Of a stretch of 64,000 nt of DNA, positions 36,713 to 46,564 are shown in pieces (the first letter of the stretch is position 1; each line of letters begins with the position of its first letter). A program made the position numbers and the translations under genes. The DNA is taken from the NCBI GenBank assembly GCA_030770545.1, contig CM061097.1, forward strand, positions 19,610,501 to 19,674,500. The letters run 5' to 3'. The stretch is from Macropodus opercularis. Lineage: Eukaryota > Chordata > Actinopteri > Anabantiformes > Osphronemidae. The notes beneath the pieces are model-generated. The model did no database searches. It worked only from the letters and a program-made list of their open reading frames with translations, and was not told the DNA's origin.

Positions 36713-37795
36713 TCTGCCACATGTCACCTTCCTGCTGTGTGATGTACAGTAACTACAGCTGTTCACAGTTGTCTGAAAGCCAAATGATGCTCAACGCCCC
36801 AAAATGACAAAGCGTGAAAAACTCTGAATGCTAGAGGGCAGACGTTGGGCTTTGTGGGTAATGTTGACGTTTCAGTGAACTGATTGTTCACCAGCGTTTG
36901 TCTGTAGCAGCTGTTGGTGCTTCTCTCTGCTGGAACAGCAGCTGATGATGACACGAGACCTGAAGTTTCAACCTGTGTCTAAACCTGTAACACGGTCCAT
37001 CAGCAAATCATGTTTAAAGGCTGCTCTCTGACCCTGACATTACATCAGACTCTGTTGCCTGGTAACAACAAATGTCAACAAAATATTCCACTGCAGACAG
37101 AGACAGGTGAGAAATTTTACAGCTGAGATCAAATGTTCATTGTATATTATTGTTACTATGTATTGAATAAGTTAAACTAAAGATGTTCACTGACTTTAAG
37201 TTTCAGTCTAAACGACGTCAGACTGAGACGAGTGGGAAAATGAAGAAGCTCAGTATCTGAGTTAAATGGACTTTATTTGTTTCCTGAGTTGTTTGTTCAG
37301 TACATGAACAGCTGTGGTTGGTTTATAAATGTCACATGATTGATGCTACTTCACTGACACCAGCTTGTGTTGCATTCAGTGACCTAGATGCCAGACTCCT
37401 CCAGCGTGTCCTACGTCTTCCTCAGGGCCTCTTCACGGCGTCACACGCCCACAACACTTCACCACGAAGGCGTCCAGGAGGCGTCTGACATAGATGCCAG
37501 AGTCCTCTCGGTGCGGAGGAGCAGCGGCTGTAGTCACAAACCTCCCAGTGGACAGAGACACGGGTAAAACATTTAACAGCTGAGATCAAATGTTCATTTT
37601 AACACATCCTGGAACCAGCAGCAAAATGTTGCTGAGTCAAAGGGAACTAAGAGTTTTCTGGTCCCTGCTTCTTAAATAAGTCACCTGTCCTGAAGAAACG
37701 AGGTTTTGTCATGTCTGAAATTATTATCGGTTGAAGTGCAGCAGATCTAAAAAGCTCGACTGCAGATGTGAGATGTGTGGATGTGGGTTCGCACA
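36713..37795. repeat. Tandem unit II of four
   Basis: Same unit as I, with the TTTTTGTCGTGTCAGTGAG stretch deleted near 37,198 and a larger deletion near 37,600, where TTCATTTT joins directly to AACACATCCTGG. It retains the X-box-like motif at 37,054. Confidence 0.85.
37054..37066. promoter_or_regulatory. RFX X-box-like palindrome (unit II)
   Basis: Same GTTGCCTGGTAAC as in unit I, at the equivalent place. Units III and IV have lost it through a shared deletion (ACTCTGAGACATTTAACAGC). Confidence 0.55.
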
Positions 37796-39009
37796 TCTGC
37801 CACATGTCACCTTCCTGTCGTGTGATGTACAGTAACTAAAGCTGTTCACAGTTGTCTGAAAGCCAAATGATGCTCAACGCCCCAAAATGTCAAAGCGTGG
37901 AAAACTCTGAATGCTGGAGGGCAGACGTTGGGCTTTGTGGGTAATGTTGACGTTTCAGTGAACAGATTGTTCACCAGCGTTTGTCTGTAGCAGCTGTTGG
38001 TGCTTCTCTCTGCTGGAACAGCAGCTGATGATGACACGAGACCTGAAGGTTTCAACCTGTGTCTAAACCTGTAACACGGTCCATCAGCGAATCATGTTTA
38101 AAGGCTGCTCTCTGACCCTGACATTACATCAGACTCTGAGACATTTAACAGCTGAGATCAAATGTTCATTGTATATTATTGTTACTATGTATTGAATAAG
38201 TTAAACTAAAAACATTCACTGACTTTATGTGCGAGTTTTTGTCGTGTCAGTGAGTTTCGTGTTGTGTTAGTTTCAGTCGAAACGACGTCAGACTGAGACG
38301 AGCAAGAAAATGAAGAAGGTCAGTATCTGAGTTAAATGGACTTTATTTGTTTCCTGAGTTGTTTGTTCAGTACATGAACAGCTGGGGTTGGTTTGTAAAA
38401 GTCACATGATTGATGCTACTTCACTGACACCAGCTTGTGTTGCATTCAGTGACCTAGATGCCAGACTCCTCCAGCGTGTCCTATGTCTTCCTCAGGGCCT
38501 CTTCACGGCGCCACACGCCCACAACACTTCACCACGGAGGCGTCCAGGAGGCGTCTGACATAGATGCCAGACTCCTCTCGGTGTGGAGGAGCAGCGGCTG
38601 TAGTCACAAACCTCCCAGTGGACAGAGACACAGGTAAAACATTTAACAGCTGAGATCAAATGTTCATTTTAGATTAAAATTACTATTTATTGAATCAGTT
38701 GAACTAAAGCCGTTCATTGTTGATGGACGTGTCAAAGTTCAACCGGTGACTATCTGCAGAACGTGACGCTCAGGCCTCTAATGGACCTACCAAAGCCTTT
38801 AAAGCTGTTGGAGTCAACACATCCTGGAACCAGCAGCAAAATGTTGCTGAGTCAAAGGGAACTAAGAGTTTTCTGGTCGATGCTTCTTAAATAAGTCACC
38901 TGTCCAGAAGAAACGAGGTTTTGTCATGTTTGAAATTATCATCTTTTGAAGTGCAGCAGATCTAAAAAGCTCGACTGCAGATGTGAGATGTGTGGATGAG
39001 GGTTTTCAC
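37796..39009. repeat. Tandem unit III of four
   Basis: Same unit with the X-box segment deleted near 38,137. The second sub-block (CTCCTCTCGGTGTGGAGGAG ... GAGACACAG|GTAAAA) is retained. Confidence 0.85.
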
Positions 39010-39905
39010 ATCTGCCACATGTCACCTTCCTGTCGTGTGATGTACAGTAACTACAGCTGTTCATAGTTGTCTGAAAGCCAAATGATGCTCAACGCCCCAA
39101 AATGACAAAGCGTGAAAAACTCTGAATGCTGGAGGGCAGACGTTGGGCTTTGTGGGTAATGTTGACGTTTCAGTGAACTGATTGTTCACCAGCGTTTGTC
39201 TGTAGCAGCTGTTGGTGCTTCTCTCTGCTGGAACAGCAGCTGATGATGACACGAGACTTGAAGTTTCAACCTGTGTCTAAACCTGTAACACGGTCCATCA
39301 GCGACAGCAACATCATCATGTTTAAAGGCTGCACTCTGACCCTGACATTACATCAGACTCTGAGACATTTAACAGCTGAGATCAAATGTTCATTTTATAT
39401 TATTGTTACTATTTATTGAATAAGGTAAACTAAAGACGTTCACTGACTTTATGTGCGGGTTTTTGTCGTGTCAGTGAGTTTCGTGTTGTGTTAGTTTCAG
39501 TCGAAACGACGTCAGACTGAGACGAGCGGGAAAATGAAGAAGCTCAGTATCTGAGTTAAATGGACTTTATTTGTTTCCTGAGTTGTTTGTTCAGTACATG
39601 AACAGCTGGGGTTGGTTTGTAAAAGTCACATGATTGATGCTACTTCACTGACACCAGCTTGTGTTGCATTCAGTGACCTAGATGCCAGACTCCTCCAGCG
39701 TGTCCTACGTCTTCCTCAGGGCCTCTTCACGGCGTCACACGCCCACAACACTTCACCACGGAGGCGTCCAGGAGGCGTCTGACATAGATGCCAGACTCCT
39801 CTCGGTGCGGAGGAGCAGCGGCTGTAGTCACAAACCTCCCAGTGGACAGAGACACAGGTAAAAAATTTAACAGCTGAGATCAAATGTTCATTTTAGATTA
39901 AAATT
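39010..39905. repeat. Tandem unit IV of four (truncated)
   Basis: Last copy. It shares the X-box deletion with unit III and breaks off after GATTAAAATTAGTAT, just before LINE-derived DNA. Confidence 0.83.
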
Positions 39906-39954
39906 AGTATAGATACCAGACTCCTCCAGAGTCCTCCAATTTTCCCCCGACCTG

Positions 39955-40150
39955 CACAGAGTAAGCCTCCTCCTTGAACCGCCACCTTATCATGGTGGAG
40001 GAGTTTGTGTGCCTGAATGACCCTGGGAGCTATGTTGTCAGGGGCTAAATACCCCTGGTAGGGTCTCCCAAGGCAAACAGGTCCTGGGCGACAGGCCAGA
40101 CTAAGAGCGGTTCAAAGCCCAAAGTTGGCACCTTGAAAAGACCTGGAGCT
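39955..40150 (+). mobile_element. LINE fragment, upstream region
   Basis: Contains TAAGCCTCCTCCTTGAACC, CCACCTTATCATGGTGGAGG and AGCTATGTTGTCAGGGGC, strings I recognise from the region before the catalytic part of a common fish non-LTR retrotransposon whose later parts lie at 41,455-42,445. Coding frames are broken. Confidence 0.65.
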
Positions 40151-40340
40151 AAAGAGACACAGTTAATTAGTTGACCCAAACTGTGTTGAGGTCTTAACAC
40201 TCCCCAGAAAGACAAAGCAAACCCCAAAGGAGGCAGGAGAGAAAGGCAGAGCCCACAGCCCCACGACTATCTAACCCTACCTCTTTCCTGCCAGTGGGGA
40301 GGGGTGGGAGGAGGAAAAGGGAGGGATCTACCAAATTGAA
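40151..40340. other. Short unassigned spacer between repeats
   Basis: Purine-rich spacer (GGGGAGGGGTGGGAGG near 40,300) with no recognisable gene; probably decayed repeat DNA. Confidence 0.4.
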
Positions 40341-40500
40341 CTACACTGGGATTTACGTGCCTTGGGAGAAGGGAGTCGTCCACCAGTCGTAGGATCGGCG
40401 GTTCGATTCCTGGCTCCTCTGGACTTGTGTTGATGTGTTCTTGGGCAAGACACTGAACATCTTCCCCAGTGTATAAAAGCACTAAGCCCAAACAGGTTTA
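40341..40500 (+). mobile_element. SINE-like fragment with tRNA-type B box
   Basis: CACCAGTCGTAGGATCGGCG followed by GGTTCGATTCC (40,400-40,410, a perfect RNA polymerase III B box), then TTCTTGGGCAAGACACTGAA. This block is common in fish short dispersed repeats. The A-box side is weak, so it is probably a relic rather than a tRNA gene. Confidence 0.6.
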
Positions 40501-40594
40501 CCACCGCTACTGGCCAGGTTTGGAAGGCTGGTTCGCCCATGACGGGTAGGATCCCGGAGGCACAGTCACGATAACCTGTGAGGTGCTCTGCCTG

Positions 40595-40700
40595 TGTATG
40601 TGGCCCTGTGACAGATTGACACCCGGTCCAGGGTAAACCCTACCCTTTTCCTGCCAGTGGGTCTTGGGGTGCTCCAACGCCCCATGACCCTATGGGTGGG
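40595..40700 (+). repeat. Fish dispersed repeat tail (GTCCAGGGT type)
   Basis: GTGACAGATTGACACCCGGTCC followed by AGGGTAAACCCTACCC and GGTGCTCCAACGCCCC is a decayed copy of a teleost repeat whose intact form reads GACTGGCGACCTGTCCAGGG. A related copy of its upstream part lies at 43,690-43,810. Confidence 0.6.
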
Positions 40701-41400
40701 GTGGGGGGTGGGTGGAGGGATGGAGATCCCTCCCAAGTGGAGGGAGGGAACCTTCTCCCTCCACATCTGAGCCCCACTTAGTTCCTCTCCAAGGTGATGA
40801 CCTCTGATGGGGCTGTGGACACCTTCAGGGTGGTGTATGCCCACGGCTCACCGGGCCGTCACCAGTGTTGTTCGAGCTGTGATGGTCACGGTGTGGGAGG
40901 TTCTTGGGTGGAGCTGTACAGGCACACTGTAAGTGGCAGGTCAGTGGTGTCTTACAAACCTCTTCTTTGTTTGGAAGATACACGTTAAATTCCCACTTCA
41001 ACATTTTAGCTTAGCTAGGTATTTATCTATTGAGCTTCCAAATTCCAAATTCGCCTTTTTTTGCAGGTGTTTCATTTCAGTCTGAGACACAACTTAGTAT
41101 AACGCCCCTTTGTTGGATACCACCCGTCTGGGTGGGTTCTGACATGAGGGGGTGTCTTCAGTTGTGTCTGAGAATCAAATGTAAATACCTGGAATGAAAC
41201 GCAAATCAAAATACGACCTGGTGAATTTGACATGGCACTAATTTGACTGAATTGGATATATTGGCCACCTGACAGTTGCAGTGCTGTGCTGACATCTCTG
41301 CTTGGGCACCTGTTCACACCCTGATCTGAGCTCGAGCACCACGTGGCAAACATACAGTTTCCCAAATGGACAATCTAGGGAACAGCAGGACTGAGCTGTC
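40701..41400. other. Unassigned region between repeat fragments
   Basis: No convincing gene. Short frames here (for example 41,072-41,365, minus) lack initiation context and known domains. Confidence 0.4.
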
Positions 41401-41407
41401 AACTTAT

Positions 41408-41420
41408 CGCCATCTGGTGG
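41408..41420 (-). promoter_or_regulatory. CTCF-like site
   Basis: CGCCATCTGGTGG reads CCACCAGATGGCG on the minus strand, which fits the vertebrate CTCF core (CCASYAGRKGGC). Possible insulator or loop anchor; binding is not demonstrated. Confidence 0.5.
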
Positions 41421-41454
41421 TGAGTTGGAGCCACTGGTGGAGGTAGAAGCCGGA

Positions 41455-42445
41455 CAGTCTCAGTAGACCCGTAGGGGTCTGGTGGCAGTGTCTAGCTGAA
41501 GCGTCCGTCAGAGGGGTCTTCAGCTCCCACCTCCGGGAGAGCTTTTACCAGATTAGAGGGAGGTTCCACCTCCATTGTCCACGCAATTGCCCGAAGCCGT
41601 GGCGACAAGGTCTCCGGTCCTCGTCGGGGCGTTGGCCGCGAAGAGCATCGGCGGGCCAAGCGTGCTGCAGCCCGAGCAAGGGTGGGGGCAAAGACTCTGA
41701 CCTGGGAAGGGCTCGGGGAGGCCATGGAGGAGGACTGTTGGTCGGCTTCAAAGACATTCTGGCAAACCGTTTGGCACCTCGGAAGGGGAAAGAGGTTCTT
41801 CACCAAGGCTGTTTACAGCGGAGGTGGGGAGCTGCTGACCTTGACTGGGGCTGTCATCTCATGGTGGAAGGAATACTCTGAGAATCTGGCCAGTGGTCGA
41901 ACCTCAGATTCTGGAGGGATAATCTGGTTTTTGCCCGAGCCGTGGAACGCTGGACCAGCTCTATACAGGAGGATACTGGTTCGCATTACCGACAGTAAGT
42001 CAGACCTGTTCCACTTGCACTGGGGCGGTTTGCAGTCGAGTGTGAAGCGGCTGGGGTGAGAATCAGACCTCAGAGTTTGAGGCCGTGGTTCTCGACCGGA
42101 AAACGGTGACGTGTCCTCTCGGTTGGGGCAGAGTTCCTGCCTCAAGTGGAGAAGCCAAGTACGTTGCGGTCTTGTTCACGAGTGCTTGCACCTATGGTCG
42201 TTACCTGCGGGTCATGGCCGAAAGAGCAGGCCGCCGGTCCTTCGCATCGAGAGGAGCCAGTTGTAAAAGCTTGTGCATCTGTTTTGGATGCCTCCTGGGT
42301 TCCTTCCAGGTCAGGTGTTCCAGGGCGGTCCTGCTGGAAGAGGCCCCGGGGAAGACCCAGGCAGGAGAGAGCATGTCTCGACTGGCCTGGGAACAGCCTT
42401 GGGACCTCAACCGGGTGATCTGGAAATGTCCGTAGCGGGGGGCTA
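41455..42445 (+). mobile_element. Decayed LINE, endonuclease-reverse transcriptase region with deletions
   Basis: Recognisable pieces in order: a frame through 41,682-42,059 with the linker motif VYSGGGELL and WWKEYSENL; then, after an internal deletion, GTGGTTCTCGACCGGAAA and CTCAAGTGGAGAAGCCAAG (RT C-terminal region); then GGATGCCTCCTGGGT, GGCCCCGGGGAAGACCCAGG and CTCGACTGGCCTGGGAAC near the 3' end. Most of the reverse transcriptase palm, including the catalytic aspartates, is absent. I infer an inactive member of an I/Nimb- or RTE-like fish LINE family; the clade is uncertain. Confidence 0.75.
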
Positions 42446-42589
42446 GGGTTCGCTGCGGTGGTGAGCAACACAGGGGATGGCCAGGGGGCCGACACCCTGA
42501 ATGTGTTCGCAGCTAACAGAGGTCAGAAGTGGGAGAGGGGGTAAGTGTGGGCTAAATTTGAAGTGATGGGTGGAGCTAAACCCCACCCC
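42446..42589. other. Spacer between two LINE 3' fragments
   Basis: Unassigned. It contains GGTCAGAAGTGGGAGAGGGG and ends in GGGTGGAGCTAAACC, which partly repeats just after the second LINE fragment. Confidence 0.35.
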
Positions 42590-42662
42590 AGGGAAGACCC
42601 AGGCAGGAGAGAGCATGTCTCGACTGGCCTGGGAACAGCCTTGGGAGGAGCTAAACTCCACC
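42590..42662 (+). repeat. Duplicate of the LINE 3' fragment
   Basis: GGAAGACCCAGGCAGGAGAG and CTCGACTGGCCTGGGAAC recur from 42,351-42,403 with almost no change, about 239 bp downstream. A local duplication placed the same LINE end twice. Confidence 0.75.
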
Positions 42663-42664
42663 CA

Positions 42665-42795
42665 TCACCGGTCGAGGCAGACGACCGCCCACCCTGAGCC
42701 TGGTTCTGCTGGAGGTTTCTTCCGTAAGCGGGAGTTTTTCCTCCCCACCGTCGCCTCGTGCTTGCTCAGGGACAGGTAATCAATAAAGATTAAAA
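42665..42795 (+). mobile_element. LINE 3' untranslated fragment (L2-like)
   Basis: CGGTCGAGGCAGACGACCGC, then CACCCTGAGCCTGGTTCTGC, GGAGGTTTCTTCC and GGGAGTTTTTCCTCCCCACC match the conserved 3' region of an abundant fish LINE. It ends in AATCAATAAAGATTAAAAAA, a poly(A)-like end. Confidence 0.75.
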
Positions 42796-43689
42796 AAAAT
42801 ACACTGTTTCAATGGCCCTTCTTATTCTTTTTTTCATTTGTATTTTAAATGTTCAAATGCTTCACTCAGTTCTTAAATCAATTCGTCTTTAATTCAGTTC
42901 TATTTAATATGTAAGTTGGTTCTATAGGTTAGATGTTGATTCACAGCTACACAGTGAAATGCAGTGGAACAGAATGTAGAATTTGGTCACTACGTGTAAA
43001 GTACTGGTGCAGAAACACTGCACCAGTACAAAGTTTGACATCTTGTGACTTTTGCAAGTATAAACCACAGTTGTTTATTTTGTGCACAAACAAGTCATGA
43101 AACAGAAAAAGTCAACAGTAAACAGTCTTGCAGAAAGCAAATCATTTTCATGATTCACTTACAACAAATGTCTCTTCTTTGGAATGATCTGGCACCGGTT
43201 TGTTTACGTCTACCAGGGCTACGTGTGATGTCATCAATGCCACACGGTGAAGACTGAACATAAACATTCACGTACTGTGTCTAATCCAGTTTAAAATCAC
43301 ATGTTCTGGTCTCACGTGAGCATCAGTGACGTTTGGATCGTTAGAGCTGTTCATTCTACAGGAAACCGGACCCGGTTTAAACTGTTGTCTGCAAAGGTTT
43401 CTGCAAATGGCTGCAGCCTGAATTTAGCTTTAAAAATCTTTGCTGTTTTTTACATTGATTGTTCATGTTTCATTGTTCTTTATTTATTACACAGCCAGTT
43501 GCCTCTGTTAAAGACGTTATATGTTGTGATTTGGTTGTTTTTTTAAATCTGAAAACAGAAAACTAACTTTTCACTCATAGACATAATTCTTTGAACGCTG
43601 TGTCTTTTCTGTAAAATTTCAAATGAAATGTTTCTGCCACTGTGCACGATCTAATTAATGAAATGCAGCTGTTCACTTCAGAAAACCAG
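42796..43689. other. AT-rich intergenic DNA
   Basis: No gene, RNA or repeat could be supported on either strand. Confidence 0.45.
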
Positions 43690-43810
43690 TCTCCTGTTTC
43701 CTCCCACAGTCCAAATACTGTAGATGCATTCAGGTTGACCGGAGAATGTAAATTCCTCGTAGGTGTGAGTGTTTGTCTCCACATGTGGCTCCATTGATAT
43801 GGGATGAGAT
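43690..43810 (+). repeat. Fish dispersed repeat (TCCTCCCACAGTCC type)
   Basis: TTTCCTCCCACAGTCCAAA, TGCATTCAGGTTGACCGG and GTAAATTCCTCGTAGGTGTG match a widespread teleost repeat in order. It is truncated before the GTCCAGGGT part seen at 40,595. Confidence 0.7.
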
Positions 43811-44079
43811 CACTATCTTTAATCAAGGGAGCAGTTTTTCAATTCAAGAGCACACTTTAACGATATAATGTTCAGATTTTGTTGTGCTTTCTCTCAAAAC
43901 CCTTCCCTTGCATTCAAAATGTCTCTGCTCGCGTTCAAATCTGTATTCGTGCTCTCAGATTTCCAGTTCTCCTGCTTTAATCCTCCTTCTTGCTCTCGGT
44001 TCCTGCCGCTCGCTCTCAAAACGTCTCACGCTTGATTCTGCGTTGAACGACCTGAGAGGACCCTGTCAAAATGAACCAA

Positions 44080-44108
44080 CCAATAGGAAGCCAGAGCCGC
44101 TGACCAAT
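44080..44108 (+). promoter_or_regulatory. Paired CCAAT boxes of a candidate promoter
   Basis: Two CCAAT pentamers in the same orientation, at 44,080-44,084 and 44,104-44,108, 24 bp apart, about 100 bp upstream of a strong splice donor (CCTCAG|GTAAGAG at 44,210/44,211). The arrangement suggests NF-Y binding at a TATA-less promoter. Confidence 0.5.
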
Positions 44109-44129
44109 GACAGGATCGGTTACACTGTG

Positions 44130-45350
44130 GACGAGCGCTTACTTTCCCCATACGGAGCAGAAGAAAAGTGACTTTAGTCTTTCAGCCTGGACCAAGGCCA
44201 AGGGCCTCAGGTAAGAGGTTGTCATTTTTATGGAGCTGTTCTTACATAATGTCCAGGTTTATAGATCAGTGTGGTCACTCATGCTAACTGTTGTATGACA
44301 GTTAGCATGATGCTAACCACGCTAATTGAATACACAAAGCAATATGCATGTCTGTTTAACGTTTGGCTATGCAGCGATTTACTCCAGCTAGACAATTTAG
44401 CATTTCATCTGGGATTAATGAATAAATAAATCAGTGTTTCATGAACAGTAACCTTTTCATAAGGACACTGGAAAACTGTACGGTACACCAATACAATGTT
44501 TAACCAGCTTTTTGTATCCTAGGATCTACAGGAGCTTGACATAGACTGGGATATTGCCCTAGACCATGATGAGTTTCAATTACAGAGTGGAGTTGTTGGT
44601 CCAGAATTCCCCAGCCCCCTGAATGAGCAGGATATGGCTCAGCTTCAAGCATCTGTGGACCCGACAGAAGCATCAGACTCCCATGGTTGTGATACTTATA
44701 TTCGCTGTCTTCATATGTTTCAGTGACCCAGTATCATGGTAGGTGTAACAACAAATGCAATGTCAGATACACTGCTCAGAGATTATAAAATACTTTATGT
44801 CACGTTTACCTGTGACATTATTTCATTAAAACTCAAAGAGGCAATGATGGTATAACATTTTATTACACGTGAACTATGAATATATAACGACATTCACTGA
44901 CAAATAAATGTGACTGTGCATAAACTTTCATGAAAACAACCACTTAATTGAGAAAAATTTGACATTTGCTTTCACTGTCAACCTGAGCTTCCAGAACTTT
45001 ACCAGTTGAATTCAAATGTTTAATATTTAAACCGTTGAGAATTCTTGTCCCTGATAAAACGCTTCTATCAGGACTGCTTTGAAATCTTAAAATGTTATCA
45101 TGTGTTGAACAGTTTATGTGATGGTGCTACTGCAAGCTGTGACAGTATCTTGTGTTCTCCAAAATGCATTTGATAGTGATGATCAAACTTCACCGTTACT
45201 TTGAAACTTTTCTTTTCTTCTTGCAGGACAGGAATGTGGCCCTGCCCTGTTACCCACTGGAGAAAAGCTTTGAGAAATTGCTGCACATGCAGCTTCCTCT
45301 TTCCCTGGTCCAGTTTCATCTGCATTTAAATAAAATAATAAATAATAAAA
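44130..45350 (+). CDS. Unrecognised candidate gene, three exons
   Basis: I do not recognise this gene; the outline rests on splice signals. A first exon without ATG ends at CCTCAG|GTAAGAG (44,210). An acceptor TTTTTGTATCCTAG precedes an exon starting at 44,523, which is open for 67 codons to a TGA at 44,724-44,726. Its translation starts DLQELDIDWDIALDHDEF and is acidic. A donor-like ATG|GTAGGT follows the stop near 44,738. A second acceptor, with a strong pyrimidine tract and TTGCAG, opens an exon at 45,227 (DRNVALPCYPLEKSFEK...). That exon runs into clustered AATAAA signals at 45,329-45,350. Either the stop is real and the last exon is untranslated, or there is an unseen donor before the stop. 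It could also be a decayed gene. No domain is visible and no initiator codon is certain. Confidence 0.4.
44280..44309. other. Perfect 12-bp hairpin
   Basis: CATGCTAACTGT and ACAGTTAGCATG are exact inverted repeats separated by TGTATG, in the first intron of the candidate gene. Possibly a MITE relic. Confidence 0.7.
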
Positions 45351-45485
45351 CTGAGCTGACATACACTTGTGTTATTACATAAATAAGATGAACTAGAAGC
45401 ACTTAAGAGGAGATAATTATGCTATAAAAAGAGAAATAGAAGGAATGTACTTCACTGTATATTTCTAAATTGTGGAACAATTCAC

Positions 45486-45609
45486 CTTCCTCCAGTTCCT
45501 GAAGAAAATCCTGCAGGTGATTCATTAACTTCACCTCAACCTGTTCTTTGTTTGATCCGCTCTCACTGTATTGTGCCTGGCACACAGAGGCGATGAAGTC
45601 TGCATCAGC
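45486..45609 (-). CDS. Candidate internal coding exon, unrecognised
   Basis: On the minus strand, CTTTCATTTGGCAG precedes a 124-nt open stretch that ends at GAGGAAG followed by GTGAAT. The sequence reads ADADFIASVCQAQYSESG..., then VKLMNHLQDFLQELEE, hydrophilic and protein-like. The frame stays open well into both flanks. I cannot assign a family. The exon lies tail-to-tail with the + strand candidate gene, and no neighbouring exons were found. Confidence 0.35.
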
Positions 45610-45759
45610 CTGCCAAATGAAAGCAGGTAACAGTAGCTCAGTCGAATACCTGTATTTAAGCCTCACCCTTAGTCCATTTACAGAAATAACAAGAGAATGC
45701 ATGTAAGGATGCAAGAGAAAAAAAGTACATTTGGGATTGAATATGTTGAGCACTTACTG

Positions 45760-46164
45760 TCATTTCATTTCTGACCTTGGCACAAACAATGGCTCACAAA
45801 TGACAGTGTATTTAGCCATTATATTACTCAGGCCATAGAGGGTCAAGCCATCCTTTATGTGGAGCAGAATTGGGAGCAGCCTCACATGTGCATAGAGGAC
45901 AATGCACTATTTTTATTAATAAATCACAAACTTTTAACGAATCAATTAATCAAAAATATAATTGCATAATAAAACATTAACTACTGGGTAATGTAATGTC
46001 TAATGTACATTTACATTTTAAATTTGAATGTAAAATGTGAAATTATTATTAAATTCTCATCAGGCTGGAAAGGTCTTACATCAGTAGCTACATAATGGAA
46101 TATGACTCTCGTTTTCCACCTGACGTCTAACCAAGCTACATAGTTCTCTAAGGGCATTCACTAT
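45760..46164. other. AT-rich intergenic DNA
   Basis: Nothing recognisable on either strand. Confidence 0.45.
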
Positions 46165-46564
46165 TGTTAGAGGATATGGAGCATAGTCCTCTCTGTGAAC
46201 TGGTCCTTTCTGTGTCTCTGTGATATCTTGCTATGCTTGCAGGTTCTCCCCATGACCTTGTTATGCTAGGGAAGAATGTTTACCGCCCACGCCAAGAGGA
46301 AACTTCACAAAACTGTATTCATGGCATAATGACTTCCTATGTATCTTATTCACCATATATGGATTGGCTTTGTATCTTGTTTCACCAGATGTGAAGGAGT
46401 GACTTTCATACTTTTCCTAATAAAAGGAGCTGTGCCCAAGGGGGTTTAGAGATCGTCGGCTGGGCACTGAGTTATTGTGTTCCAGAGCGACTCCCCTTGT
46501 GCTCACAAGCGTAAAACTTGAGATCTCAGAGTTTGTCTTCCTTGTTGGCAGGCTAGACCCAACA
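46165..46564 (+). mobile_element. Candidate solo LTR
   Basis: Begins TGTTAGAGGATATGG and ends CTAGACCCAACA, so TGTT...AACA ends. Near the 3' end, AATAAAAGGAGCTGTGCCC is followed by a 120-bp stretch containing GTTATTGTGTTCC, in the manner of an LTR R-U5 segment. There is no clear target-site duplication and no primer-binding site behind it, so the boundaries are tentative. Confidence 0.4.

Noticed and set aside
35493..39252. Four copies of a ~63-69-residue frame (ends GVEHHLAFRQL)
   Set aside because: Conserved only because the DNA is tandemly duplicated. No start context, no splice support, no family recognised.
40394..40470. Possible tRNA gene at GGTTCGATTCC
   Set aside because: B box only; the A box and cloverleaf arms are missing, and the flanks match a dispersed fish repeat.
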